Notes: a model not told the origin generated them from the letters alone. A stretch of DNA of 64,000 nucleotides from Luidia sarsii (GCA_949987565.1 OX465120.1:3619927-3683926), one strand, 5' to 3'. Positions 1-11,514 are shown, counted from the stretch's first letter. Made by a program: numbers and translations.

Positions 1-211
1 CTCAGGGCAAGTGCAAACATGAAAGTGACAAAACCAAACAGAACATGAGCATGGCAGCACCCCGAAGGAAATTGGCAAATTGCCATCGAGTGGCTCTCCC
101 TTTTCCCATCAATTTAGAAATAAATCTCAAACATTTAGATGAGCTTTTCGTTTTAAAAGAAAACAATTTGCAAGTGGCTGCTCGATCCTTCTGTGTTTCT
201 TATAACAAGTA

Positions 212-541
212 CAGGGATGTTAGGCTTGGAAATCAGGAAATGGCGTGATTTTTTTTGTGTGTTTCCTGAAATAGCGTGATTTTTGTTCTGCAGATTTCTG
301 AAAATGGCATGATATCATTTAATGTTTTTTTTTTTTTCAAACTGCTCATTTTTCAAACTGGTATCTCAAATACTGCTCAAGTTTATCTGTTAAAACCCTA
401 AAAACTGAAGGGCACCTGCACCTTTACCGCGAATCTTGCAATCGCATCTCTCGGTCGCGTAAGCGCTCACTCGCAGTCTCACAATTTATTGGCCTTCGGT
501 GATTTTAAGGAAATGACTTTGTCGGTCACTTAGCATCCCTG
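212..541. mobile_element. Non-autonomous element with CAGGGATG termini, copy 1
   Basis: About 330 bp bounded by CAGGGATGTTAG at the left and TTAGCATCCCTG at the right, which are inverted copies. The interior matches 6116-6441 (shared CTCTCGGTCGCGTAAGCGCT segment). The sequence CAAGTA lies on both outer sides and may be a target duplication. Termini starting CAGGG recall hAT-type elements, but the family is not proven. There is no coding capacity. Confidence 0.7.
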
Positions 542-914
542 CAAGTAACAAAACATTCACATCCTGCACATGATTCAAAGCTGATATACATGGGTCTCAA
601 GCGACATCAATATCGCTTGGCCTTTTGGAGGAAGATCGACATTTATGTCGCTCTACTAAGAACGGGGAAAGCCCCCCAAGGAAAGCCCCATGAAAGGTAG
701 CATGCTGCTATTGGTTTAACGAGCAGGGCATTGCGTGGGTATTGTGTGGTCGTTCACCCTATCACAAATCGGATACAATATCCATTGGTTGATGACGTAG
801 CGTACGTAGGCATGCGCAGACGAAAATTTTGAGAATTTTAATTCACCTATGGCCACGTGAGGGCAGCAGACAACTGACCTTCAAAAAGGGTTAATTCACA
901 TTGCGCTGTTGCAG
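542..914. other. Intron of the phosphatase, no recognisable feature
   Basis: Apart from the splice acceptor ending at 914, I see no repeat or coding signal that I can support here. Confidence 0.5.
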
Positions 915-1685
915 GTGCTGCTGTGTATATGTCGGGCGTGGCGGAAAGCCAAGCATTTGAGGGAGGAGAACACACGCATCTGTGTGCAGTCGGCCATCAA
1001 GCCCACCATACGCGAGGGCCAGCCTATCCAACCGGAGGCCAGCTATACCTACTCTTCCTGCGCCACCAGCCAGCCCATCAAAATCAAGTCCAAGGGTCTG
1101 CAGGAGAGGTGGGTTGCAGGATCTGTGACCAGAGGCCGCTATTGTAGCCATGGTAGCCATGGTAGCCACAATGGTAGCCACAATGGTAGCCATGGTAGCC
1201 ACAATGGTAGCCATGGTAGCCACAATGGTAGCCATGGTACATGTACCCACTGTGAACTTGGTACATTAGCCACAGTAGCCATGGTAGCCGCAATGGTAGC
1301 CATGGTGTCCATGGTAGCCAGAGAGTGGCCATGGTAGCCACAGTGGCCACGGTTGCCACAGTAGCCATGGTCTTCATGGTCTTCATGGTAGCCAGTTTCC
1401 ATGCATGGTAGCCATGGTGTCCATGGTAGCCAGAGTTGCCATGGTAGTCGTAGTAGCCAAGGTAACCAGGGGCCATGGTATCCAAAGCAGCCTATGGTAG
1501 CCTTTTGGGAAAATCCCGCGAGGATTAAAATGTATTTTTGTTCTCAGACTTTTATGTACTTTTTATGTATTTTTTTTTTTTTTTTTCTTTTTTTTTTTCA
1601 GACGAAGTTCAGGGGCGTCGCTCACAATCGACATCAATCAACCAGCAGGAACCGTGCACTGGATGGCATCCCCACCACGGGAAAG
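915..1685 (+). other. KIM docking motif split by an intron
   Basis: Exon 915-1108 ends in phase 2 after GLQE plus two bases of an Arg codon. Exon 1602-1685 supplies the third base and continues [10 protein letters not shown]. The MAP-kinase docking motif exists only after splicing of the 493-base intron, which carries a GGTAGCCAT-type minisatellite and a pyrimidine-rich acceptor tract. Confidence 0.85.
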
Positions 1686-4600
1686 GTCAGTACCTACATG
1701 TACCAGCTTACTGCCCACCATGGGCATACACAAGGATTCTTTGTCTTATATGTTCATGAACTCACTTTGGCTGTTGGGGTGCCTGGACTGTGGGCTGATG
1801 TAGGGGTGCCTGGATTCGGAGGTCCCGGCTCGAAATTGATCAAGCAGGTCTCCGTTGCTCGGTCCACTCACGGCGTAATTTTTTTTATGATTACTCAGGA
1901 GTAGTCTGACTCAAATATCAATCGCCTCTGTGGTTTTCTGACAGCTCGGTTGAAGAGTATCTCGAGTCGGCTGGCAACAGAATGACACGGAAGCAGCTTC
2001 GCAACTCGGTGAAAAATATCCGAGCATTGCACGAGGAGTTTTGGGTGAGTAACTGCCCGGTCTAGCGGAAAAAAAGCACGAAAGGTTTTTGCCCGATTTG
2101 CCGGTTCTAGGTAGACCATACTCAAAGGCAAAACAAGAAAAAAAATATAGGAGGGTAATTTGTAGTGAAACCATGTATGAGGTATCTTTAGAAAGAGGTG
2201 TGGTTCTGAAAAGAACCTGAGTGATAACTCTATAGGAGGGTTTGTGGCGACACCATGTATAAGGTCTCTTAAAGAAGAGGTGTGGTTCTGAAAAGAACCT
2301 GAGTGACAACTCGATGTTCCGGCCAGTATGCTCTGGCCGTCATTCCATCATTCTCCTGATGACGGCCAGAGCATACTCATCAGCCAGTTTCTTTTTTAGA
2401 ACCACACCTCTTCTTTAAGAGACCTTATACATGGTGTCACAGCAAACCCTCCCATATTGTTTCACCCACCACGCAAAGCCTTAAGTCTTATTCAAGATAC
2501 GACATAATGTGTCATATATTCTCGTCTATGCCCAATGTTTGGAGAGAAGATGAATTTGAAAAACACCCAGTTGGGCTGGATAGCTCAGGTGGTGGCCGGG
2601 CACTGGTGCAAGAAGGGACACTGACGACAGACGGGTAGGGTGAGATCAGAGGGAAAGGCAGGGGGATAATGGGTACCAATTAGTTAATAGAGGGGGAGAG
2701 ATCAAAGGGAAAGAGTCAAAGAAAGAATTAAGTGCGGAAGTGAACACAAAAGAAGGACTATTGCTAAACATGCAAGGTGTTTAAACATTTCCCTCTTGCA
2801 TGTTGAGGCCATGTCGTTGAATCGTCCGAAGACGTTTCATCCACATTTTTTTCACGGCTCTTACGGACAGCAGCGCTACGATGACCAAGCGTTTCTATGC
2901 CCAGTACACCCATATCTGATACAGAATGATTAGGGATATTGTGGAGTGTAGAGAGATAACCGTTGCGTGAATGGTAACATCAGGTAATCCACGTGCAGAG
3001 AGGAAGGACTTTCACACGATAAGCGGATTTCTCCACTTCATAAGAAGCTTAAGAGATAGACCTTTTATACCACTTACTGCACTAATAGGTGCCAGCTGGT
3101 GGAATCCCATACCAGTGTAGATCCGTGTAGCCCCATCTTGACCCAAACCCAGGCTGGTTGACCCATTGGTTGACTAACTGCGGTGTTGCCATTTTGGAAC
3201 CAGCTTCGGGACCATGGTTTCTTCCCTGGTCCCAGTAGCCTCATCTTGACCCAAACCCAGGCTGGTTGACCCATTGGTTGTCTACTGTGGTCTGCCATTT
3301 GGGAACCAGCCTCAGGACCATGGTTTCTTCCCTGGTCCCAGTAGCCTCATCTTGAGCCAAACCCAGGGCGGTTGGCCAATTGGTTGACTAACTGTGGTGT
3401 GCCATTTGGTAACCAGCCTCAGGACCATGGTTTCTTGCCTGGTCCCAGTAGCCTCATCTTGAGCCAAACACAGGCTGGTTGACCCATTGGTTGACTACTG
3501 TGGTCTGCCATTTAGTAACCAGCCTCAGGACCATGGTTTCTTCCCTGGTCCCAGTAGCCTCATCTTGACCCAAACACAGGCTGGTTGACCCATTGGTTGA
3601 CTACTGTGGTCTGCCATTTGGTAACCAGCCTCAGGACCATGGTTTCTTCCCTGGTCCCAGTAGCCTCATCTTGAGCCAAACACAGGCTGGTTGACCCATT
3701 GGTTGACTACTGTGGTCTGCCATTTGGTAACCAGCCTCAGGACCATGGTTTCTTCCCTGGTCCCAGTAGCCTCATCTTGAGCCAAACACAGGCTGGTTGA
3801 CCCATTGGTTGACTACTGTGGTCTGCCATTTGGTAACCAGCCTCAGGACCATGGTTTCTTGCCTGGTCCCAGTAGCCTCATCTTGACCCAAACACAGGCT
3901 GGTTGACCCATTGGTTGACTACTGTGGTCTGCCATTTGGTAACCAGCCTCAGGACCATGGTTTCTTGCCTGGTCCCAGTAGCCTCATCTTGAGCCAAACA
4001 CAGTGCTGGTTGACCCATTGGTTGACTACTGTGGTCTGCCATTTGGTAACCAGCCTCAGGACCATGGTTTCTTGCCTGGTCCCAGTAGCCTCATCTTGAG
4101 CCAAACACAGGCTGGTTGACCGTTTCTGTATTTTCTTTAGTATTAGAGTGTGTACCAATAAAACCATGCCCCAAGCCACCCCAGTGATTTCCTAAAAATT
4201 CAAAGCCTCAACTTTTACAGTCGTCTTTCTTGTCTTACTCTTTCTCAAATCCGCCGTCAACTTTATGCTTTGATTTTCAGGACATTCCCGATAACCACAC
4301 GGACAGCATTGAGGTGTCTGGCTCGGCGACGAAAAATCGCTACCCGAAAATTTTGCCAAATCCCGCGACCAGGGTGGTCTTACCTTCTGTGCCCGGAGAT
4401 CCCTTGGGTGATTACATCAATGCCAATTACATACGGGTGAGTTAAAAGCTCTTCTCCTTTTCCTTTTCCTTCTCCTCCTTCTCCTCCTCCTCCTCCTCCT
4501 TCTCCTACTCCTTCTCCTTCTCCTTCTCCTTCTCCTTCTCCTTCTCCTTCTCCTTCTTCTCCTTCTCCTTCTCCTTCTCCTTCTCCTTCTCCTTCTCCTT

Positions 4601-7600
4601 CTCCTTCTCCTTCTTCTCCTTCTCCTTCTCCTTCTCCTTCTCCTTCTCCTTCTCCTTCTCCTTCTCCTTCTCCATCTCATCCATCTCTTTTTCCTTGCTC
4701 CTTCTCCTTCTCCATCTCATCCATCTCTTTTTCCTTCTCCTTCTCCTTCTCCTTCTCTTTCTCCTCTTTTTCCTTTTTCCTTCTCCTCCTTCCCCTTCTC
4801 CTTCTCCTTCTCCTTCTCCTTCTCCTTCTCCTTCTCCTTCTCCTTCTCCTTCTCCTTCTCCTTCTCCTTCTCCTTCTCCTTCTCCCTCTTTTCCTTCTTC
4901 TCCTTCTCCTTCTCCTTCTCCTTCTCCTTCTCCTTCTCCTTCTCCTTCTCCTTCTCCTTCTCCTTCTCCTTCTCCTTCTCCTTCTCCTTCTCCTTCTTCT
5001 TCTTCTCCTTCTCCTTAGAACTCCTTCTCCTTAGAACTCCTTCTCCTTCTCCTTCTCCTTCTCCTTCTCCTTCTCCTTCTCCTCCTCCTCCTCCTTCTCC
5101 TTCTCCTTCTCCTTCTCCTTCTCCTTCTCCTTCTCCTTCTCCTTCTCCTTCTCCTCCTCCCCCTTCTCCTTCTCCTTCTCCTTCTTCTCCTTCTCCTCCA
5201 TCCCATTTTCCTTCTCCTCCATCTTTTCCTTCTCCTTCTCCTTCTCCTCCTCCTCCCCTTCTGCTTCTCCAGCTCCTTATCCTTCACCTCTTTTTCCTTC
5301 TTTCTCTACCTGTGAATATGGTCCTACTGGGATCAGAATATTTATTAGACCTTTTAATTCATACGTTATGGGTCATCATTCATTTCAAATACAAATTGGC
5401 AGAAAAAAAGGACACCAAAACGCAAAAACAGACAAATTTAAAGCTGGTAACCGTTCCCCTTTACGCCATTCTGTGACAGGGCTATGACAGGGAACCGCTG
5501 GCCTTCATAGCGACGCAAGGGCCCATGGTGCACACGTTTGCCGACTTCTGGCGCATGGCCTGGTTTTGTCAGGCCCCCATCATCGTCATGGTGACCAAAC
5601 TCAAAGAGAGGAACAAGGTGAGTTTCGGGACCAGAGGGTTGCATTTTCGGCAGTCATGACCAGAAGTTGGTGTCATCGTTTTTGTTTGATTTAATGCTGT
5701 GAAAACTTGTTCCCCCTCATCATCCCTTGCATTTCTAACAATTTATGAACTACCCAACAAAAATGAAAATGGGCCATGATCCCAGGAGATGTACAACAGA
5801 TAATGGTTCAAATGCTTCTGACTGGCACTCCATTCTTTAGCAAAGATTGTTGATTTTATGGGAAGGTCGCCATCTAAGGGCTGGATAGTTGTAATAGCAA
5901 CAGCAATAGCAAATACGGCAGCAGAAAATCTATCAATAATAGTAGCAACAAATGCACAGACAACTGCAGCAGCAAGGAATGACAGCAGCAGGAGTAACTT
6001 ACTGCATTAGCAGCATTAGAAGCACTACCAGCAACTGCAGCAACAACAGCAGTACCAGCAGTACCAGCAACAGCAGCAATGAAACAACAGCAACAACAGT
6101 ACACCAACATCAGTACAGGGATGTAAGACTTCCAGAAATTTCCAGAAATGGCGTGATTTTTTTTGTTTTATATTTCCGGAAATGGCGTGATTTTTTTTTC
6201 TTCAGATTTCCAGAAATGCCGTGATTTTTTTTCTTCAGATTTCCAGAAGATTTTATTTTTTTTATTTTTTTTCGGGGGGAATTCAACTGCTCAATTTTAT
6301 CGGTTAAAACCTGAAAAACTGAAGGGCGTCTGCTTCCCTGCCGTGAGTGTTGCAATTGCATCTCTCGGTCGCGTAAGCGCTCACTCGCAGTCGCACAATT
6401 TATTGGCTATCAGTGATTTTCAGGAAATGCACTTACATCCCTGATCAGAAGCAACAACAGCAACAGCAGTAATAGTAGCAGCAACATGAGCAACATAAAC
6501 AGCATCGACCCCCATTGCAACAACTACAGCAGTTAGCAGCAGCAGCAGTGATAGCATCAGCAACAGCAGCAGCAACAACAGCAGCAACAGCATCAACGGC
6601 AGAAGCATTAACGCTTCTTTCATCCTTGAAGATGTCTCTCACTTTCTCCGTGCTTTCTTTTTCCCGCAGAATAAATGCGACAAGTACTGGCCGCAGCAGG
6701 AGGACACGTACGGCGACATCGAGGTGAAAGTTCTGGAAGTGAATCGCAAAGATGACTATATACTTAGGATATTAAACTTAAAGGTGAGCGAGACCGGTGA
6801 TAGAGATGGGTATAGTCGGAAACATGCGGCACACTGGTTGTGTTTTCTTACAGTTTGGAGTAAAGGCATAGTGGGGGTGTGATTCATGGAGATATTCAAT
6901 AGTTAATGGCTGGCATTCCCACCCCGGCAAAGACAAGTTGAATAAATAAGACTTAAGGCTTTGCATGGTGGGTGAAACAATATAGGAAGGTTTGCGGTGA
7001 CACCATGTATAAGATCTCTTAAAGGAAGAGGTGTGGTTCTGAAAAGAACCTGAGTGATAACTCTATTGGAGGGTTTGCGGTGACACCATGTATAAGGTCT
7101 CTTAAAGGAAGAGGTGTGGTTCTGAAAAAGAACCTGAGTGGTAACTCTATAGGAGGGTTTGCGGTGACACCATGTATAAGGTCTCTTAAAGGAAGAGGTG
7201 TGGTTCTGAAAAGAACCTGAGTGATAACTCTATAGGAGGGTTTGCGGTGACACCATGTATAAGGTCTCGTAAAGAAGAGGTGTGGTTCTGAAAAGAACCT
7301 GAGTGGTAACTCGACGTTTCGACCAGTATGCTCTGGCCGTCATCAGGAGCTTGGGTTACCACTCAGGTTCTTTTCAGAACCATACCTCTTCCTGTAAAAG
7401 ACCTTATACATGGTGTCGCCACAAACCTTCCTATAAAGACTAGTTGACTATTTGGGAAGGCCGCCATCTAAGGGCTGAATAGCTCAGATGCTAAGAGCGC
7501 TGGTACGCAAAACCAGAGGTCTCGGGCTCAAGTCAAGGTTTCTTTGCCATCTTTGTTTTCAAATTTTACATTTATTTTTAATAGAAATGCTTGCACAATG

Positions 7601-10600
7601 TTCTTTGAAACAGAGGCCTGAGCTCATGTCCTGGCCCGGTCATTTTTTGTCCCCTTGGCTACATTTCTTGTTTACGGGCAGAGAACTGTTCAAAACCTTG
7701 GGTTTCGATCTCTTCGCTGACTTGTCAGAGCCAAACTGCATCTCGAGTAGAAGGTTTGCGATGACGCCGAGAGCAGGCTCTTTTCAGAGCCACACTCGTT
7801 CTCTTAAAAGAGGATGCGCATGGTGTCACATAGCTGCCAACAATTTCTAGCCCGCCGCCAACAGCAGAGCCCTTATAATCCTCGTGTAAGAACGCTCGGC
7901 TACCAACCTGTAAGTCCGGGGTTCGATTCCTGGGAACACTTTTTTGTATATTGGAGGAATCATGACTCGTTTTTTTTGGTAAAAATGCACCGCTTTTTAC
8001 CAATTCCGATTTTTGGCTTCGAAATTCACATGTATTCTGATGTACATGTAGTTTGCTCTGTGATTCCTCTTTTTTAGCAGAAGTATTCCTACATTAAGAT
8101 AGGTTGGCAGCTAGCTATGGTACCGTGCTGTCACCCCAAACCTCCTACTTGGTATTTCCACCACGCAAACCTTCTCAATCTCATCCAACCTTCATCTTGA
8201 AAGAGACAAGGTTTTTTCCCCCACGAAGCGGGAGAAAGATTGTTGGATTGACTGCGATAGGAGGGGGGGGGGAATGCAGCTTTGTGACTCTGTGTTGTCC
8301 CGCTCTCTCCCGGGTCTGTCCCCCTCTGCCCGCCCAGTACTTAGAGGAGAGCCGGCAGATTTTGCACTACTGGTACACGTCGTGGCCGGACAACAAGGCG
8401 CCGGAGAACCCACTGACGCTCCTGGAGATGATCAAGGAGGTGGAGATCTCCCGGGCAGACCCCAGTCTTCCCAGGGGCCCGGTCATCGTCCACTGCAGGT
8501 GAGTGACCACTTATTGATATTATTATTATTATTATTATGGTTTATTTATTTCATTATGCCTCCTCACAGCCATACGGCTGAAATGTATTGGTATTACACA
8601 CAATTCCTTATATTTGGTTCATTAAAAATTTATATTTATATTCATTTACATTTCAAAAAACAATATATTATTAAACAATTATTAAGGATGTAATCAACAC
8701 CAAGACGGAGAAATGAAAAATTATTTACACATTTAAACATGGAGCTACTAGTGGCTGAAAATGTACAATTAGAAAAATTTTCTCTCGAAAACATTATTAT
8801 TATTCATTCAGCCATCACAAACATCGTACACAAATACAGACAATACTTCGAGTGGTCGATTTCACCAAACTCCCTGTAACTTACGATCAATCGCAAGACG
8901 ATGAGCGATGCACAGAAACCATATTGTGTATCACAACTCCGATGGGTTAGCCAATCGTAAGTTGAGTTACATGTACGATGCATTGTAAGGCTTTGTGAAA
9001 TCCAGCCCAGATGGAGTTGGAACAGCAAAACCAAAGTAATGACTGGTCCTTAGACCTGATGCCCCACATCTGGCTGTATGCAACAAAAACCCATAAATAT
9101 TTCTGTACAAGATTTATAAATTAGATTGATTGGAATAAGTTAAATAGGTAACTAAGATTATATATTCATAAAATTTAGTGGGCGAAACGTCAGGCCCACT
9201 TAATTTTAAGATTTGCATTTTGGTAATTTTAGTCAGTATAAAGCAGTTTGCAACATTTTTGTATATCACTTTAAGATTATATATTATGTAAGTTAACTTT
9301 GTGTTTCAGTGCTCTTTTGAAACAAGACAAGGAATTTCAAATCAAGGAGTTTGGAAATTTAACTGGCAAGGCTGACCAAAGGCTAGGAAATTCAGTGAAG
9401 CTCAGTGTCAAAGACAGAGAACTTTAGGTCTTACTAGTACTATTGAGTTTTTTTTGGGTCCTACTTTAACTTTGGAATTCAGTTTCATTCTTTCTCTCCC
9501 TCATTTGTTTAAATTCTGTCCTCATTTGTTCTTGGCGCAGTGCTGGTCTGGGCCGGACCGGCTGTTACATTGCCATCAGCATCGGGATGAGGAACTTGGA
9601 GGAGGAGAAGATGGTGGACATCTTGGGCATTGTCTGCCAGATGCGGCAGGACAGGTAAGGGCTGACACCTGTACGTGCATCTAGATCCAGAGAGGGAGTG
9701 TAGAACACTTAATTGCTGTGACAACATGTGCAATCATCTCTTTGATGGAGAGTTAGTTTGGGTCTAGAGGAGCCGGGTAGCTCCAATTAGTATGAGTTTG
9801 AGAAGAGCCGGTAGCCCTAGTGAGTGTGGCTCTGAGAAGAGCCATTAAATACAGTGAGTGCAGCTCTGAGAAGAGCCGGTACATGTAGCTCCAATGGCTC
9901 TGCAAAGAACCAGTAACTCATGTGAGCGTGGCTCTGAGAAGAGCTGGTAACTCCAGTGAGTGTGGCTCTGAGAAGAGCCGGTAACTCTAGTGAGTGTGGC
10001 TCTGAGGAGAGCCGGTAACTTCAGTGAGTGTGGCTCTGAGAAGAGCTGGTAACTCCATCTAGTGAGTGTAGCTCTGAGAAGAGCCAGTAACTCTAGTGAG
10101 TGTGGCTCTGAGAAGAGCCGGTAACTCTAGTGAGTGTGGCTCTGAGAAGAGCCTGTAACTTCAGTGAGTGTAGCTCTGAGAAGAGCTGGTAACTCTAGTG
10201 AATGTGGCTGTAACTCTAGTGAGTGTGGCTCTGTGAAGAGCCGGTAACTCTATTTAGTGTAGCTCTGAAAAGAGCCGGTAACTCAGGTGAGTGTGGCTCT
10301 GAGAAGAGCCGGTAACTCTAGTGAGTGTGGCTCTGAAGAGCCGGTAACTCCAGTGAGTGTGGCTCTGAGAAGAGCCGGTAACTCTAGTGAGTGTGGCTCT
10401 GAGAAGAGCCGGTAACTCCAGTGAGTGTGGCTCTGAGAAGAGCCAGTTATACTCTTGTGAATGTGGCTATGAGAAGTGTGGCTTTTTAAGTTGGTAAACA
10501 ATATGCAGCCTTTGTATGTGTCTGTTTATTTTTACTCTCTGTAGGGGCGGCATGATTCAGACAAACGAACAGTACGAGTTTTTGCACCAAGCACTCTGCA

Positions 10601-10644
10601 TGTACGAGAAGAGGCTTCCAGGGAACGGAACATCGGCGGACTGA
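915..10644 (+). CDS. PTPRR-like: KIM-containing protein tyrosine phosphatase, PTPRR/PTPN5/PTPN7-like, 5' partial
   Basis: Nine exons join in phase: 915-1108, 1602-1685, 1945-2044, 4281-4436, 5480-5617, 6670-6783, 8338-8498, 9541-9654 and 10545-10644 (stop TGA), all with GT-AG borders. They give 386 residues. The product should dephosphorylate phosphotyrosine on MAP kinases, docking through its kinase interaction motif (KIM). In order: a hydrophobic-then-basic start ([11 protein letters not shown]) that looks like the inner edge of a membrane helix encoded upstream; the KIM core [15 protein letters not shown] (residues 61-75); the substrate loop KNRY; the WPD loop TSWPDNK (Asp280); the P-loop [10 protein letters not shown] (Cys315, Arg321); and the Q-loop QMRQDRGG. 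All key catalytic residues are present, so an active enzyme is expected. RRSS in the KIM fits a PKA site (R-R-x-S), as known in this family. The juxtamembrane start suggests a receptor or membrane form. The 5' exons are outside the window. Confidence 0.93.
1139..1480. repeat. GGTAGCCAT/GGTAGCCACAAT minisatellite
   Basis: Short 9 and 12 base units built on GGTAGCCAT and GGTAGCCACAAT repeat for about 340 bp inside the intron that splits the KIM. The array stays open in several frames on both strands, which explains the Gly-Ser-His and Tyr-His-Gly reading frames there. Confidence 0.9.
2137..2462. mobile_element. Foldback element of the GGTTTGCGGTGACACC family, copy 1
   Basis: The arms carry ACACCATGTATAAGGTCTCTT and GTGTGGTTCTGAAAAGAACC and read as inverted copies, with the core motif CAGTATGCTCTGGCCGTCAT between them. 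The left arm is partly duplicated. It lies in the phosphatase intron 2045-4280. Other copies are at 6955-7435, 21832-22076, 28773-28961 and a disrupted one at 59269-59948. Confidence 0.8.
2463..3090. other. Phosphatase intron, mostly unique sequence
   Basis: A short tRNA-like fragment (GGGCTGGATAGCTCAGGTGGT) is near 2574. The segment after 2463 carries the CACCACGCAAAGCCTTAAGTCT tail that flanks other foldback copies. I see nothing else. Confidence 0.5.
3095..4125. repeat. 106-bp tandem satellite, about 10 copies
   Basis: A unit containing CATCTTGAGCCAAACACAGG, GGTTGACCCATTGGTTGACT and CAGGACCATGGTTTCTTCCC repeats every 106-108 bases with few differences. It fills the 3' part of the intron before exon 4281-4436, ending about 155 bases before that exon. 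Confidence 0.93.
4447..5290. repeat. CTCCTT polypyrimidine microsatellite
   Basis: About 840 bases of almost pure pyrimidine on the + strand, mainly CTCCTT units, starting roughly 10 bases after the splice donor of exon 4281-4436. Long mirror-symmetric purine/pyrimidine tracts of this kind can form triplex DNA. The poly-Arg, Lys-Glu and Pro-Ser reading frames here are artefacts. Confidence 0.95.
5888..6115. repeat. AGCAAC/AGCAGC microsatellite, left part
   Basis: Imperfect trinucleotide-type repeats of AGCAAC, AGCAGT and ACCAGC. The same motif resumes at 6442, so this looks like one microsatellite split by the inserted element at 6116-6441. Confidence 0.85.
6116..6441. mobile_element. Non-autonomous element with CAGGGATG termini, copy 2
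   Basis: It starts CAGGGATGTAAG and ends CTTACATCCCTG, a perfect 12-base terminal inverted repeat. The interior matches 212-541, and the left half has been elaborated into GGCGTGATTTTTTTT units. ATCAG occurs just outside both ends. It is inserted in a microsatellite within the phosphatase intron. Confidence 0.78.
6442..6605. repeat. AGCAAC/AGCAGC microsatellite, right part
   Basis: Continuation of the tract at 5888-6115, ending about 65 bases before exon 6670-6783. Confidence 0.85.
6955..7435. mobile_element. Foldback element with tandemly amplified left arm
   Basis: Four successive copies of an approximately 80-base arm (GGGTTTGCGGTGACACCATG through GAACCTGAGTGATAACTC) precede the core CAGTATGCTCTGGCCGTCAT. 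A single inverted arm closes the element at about 7435. The asymmetry suggests amplification of one arm after insertion. Confidence 0.8.
7440..7545 (+). mobile_element. tRNA-derived SINE-like copy
   Basis: The sequence GGGAAGGCCGCCATCTAAGG is followed by a box A-like TAGCTCAGATGC, an anticodon-like stem around ACGCAAAACCAG and a weak box B (GGGCTCAAGTC). The T-stem is not paired well, so it is not a functional tRNA. Relatives are near 11690-11840, 18860-19025, 35180-35345 and 46240-46345. Confidence 0.65.
7866..7945 (+). mobile_element. Second tRNA-like fragment
   Basis: CTTATAATCCTCGTGTAAGA, ACCAACCTGTAAG and GGGGTTCGATTCCTG resemble a tRNA D-arm, anticodon arm and T-arm, but the acceptor and D stems do not pair. 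Probably a SINE head or tRNA pseudogene. Confidence 0.4.
8338..9654 (+). other. Catalytic core exons of the phosphatase (WPD loop and P-loop)
   Basis: Exon 8338-8498 holds the WPD loop and ends in phase 2 within the P-loop (VIVHC plus AG). Exon 9541-9654 completes the Ser codon and gives SAGLGRTG. The signature is therefore split between two exons 1.04 kb apart, directly after the nucleophilic Cys. Confidence 0.92.
8845..9012. mobile_element. TIR element with TTACGATC motifs, copy 1
   Basis: It matches 11515-11695 in opposite orientation, sharing GATCAATCGCAAGACGATGA and the end motif GTGAAATCCA. It lies in the phosphatase intron 8499-9540; I see nothing else there but AT-rich sequence. Confidence 0.6.
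9780..10480. repeat. 34-bp palindromic minisatellite, about 20 copies
   Basis: The unit reads GTGTGGCTCTGAGAAGAGCC followed by GGTAACTCTAGTGA. GGCTCTGAGAAGAGCC is an imperfect inverted repeat, so each unit can form a small hairpin. It nearly fills the last phosphatase intron (9655-10544). The unit resembles the arm of the foldback family (GTGTGGTTCTGAAAAGAACC, then GAGTGGTAACTC). Decayed copies occur at 16240-16340. Confidence 0.92.
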
Positions 10645-11514
10645 GGCGACCGAGTCGGCCCATCAGCAAGCTTCACAAAAACAAACAAACAAAGCAAAAC
10701 AACTAAGTAACCGTAGCAACGTAGACCCGACTAGTCTCTGTCCCAAGTTTCCAAATCCGGGGCCCAATTTCTCCGACCGTTTTTTTTTTTTATGTTAAAC
10801 GAAAGTGAGCACGAATTGAAGTCATTATCCATCGCGGCGAGACGACCTTCCATCGTTAGGTCTTTGCGTCGTGATGCCAGGGACGATTCGGGACGACGTT
10901 TTGACTGCTGTCGGCTGACCGTCGTCAAGGTTGGTCGGAAAGTTACAACAACAGTAGACTCGCTTCCAACAAGGCCCTCCTGCAGAGGTTTTTCAGTCGT
11001 GCTTTTTGACGGTCAGCGATCTACGCGGATGTATACCTTCGAGTCATCAAATGTCCAATGGAAATACTCAGATTCGATATTTGCATGCGCTTCCGCGGAT
11101 TTGGACGCTCCTGCGGACATCCTGATTGGCCTTTGGCGGTCAGGTGACGTCACGTGAAAAACCTCTATGGATGAATTTCTCGAGTGATTTGAGTGAAGCA
11201 GATTTTTCCTTTTTTGGGGGGGTGTGTGAGCTGGCCAAGATATTGGGCTTTGCTTTGCTTTGCTGCAGTTGCCATAGTTGCCACGAGGAATCTCTTGTGA
11301 TGATTCGAGTGTGCCCAATTTCCTGTCAGAAAGGTGAACACACTTTGAAAGTAGGCCCGGGATTTGAGTGAGAAAACTCCCTTTTTTTAAACTCTTCTTG
11401 GATTAACTTTGCACCGAAAAAAAAAAATTAAAGTGGGATTCCCAAACTACTGTAGCCAGGTTTTACAAGTTTTACAACAATCGGTTTTTTTTGCATCTGA
11501 ATGAAAGCAGGGGG

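Noticed and set aside
4417..5287. Poly-Arg, Lys-Glu and Pro-Ser reading frames
   Set aside because: Translation of the CTCCTT microsatellite within a phosphatase intron.
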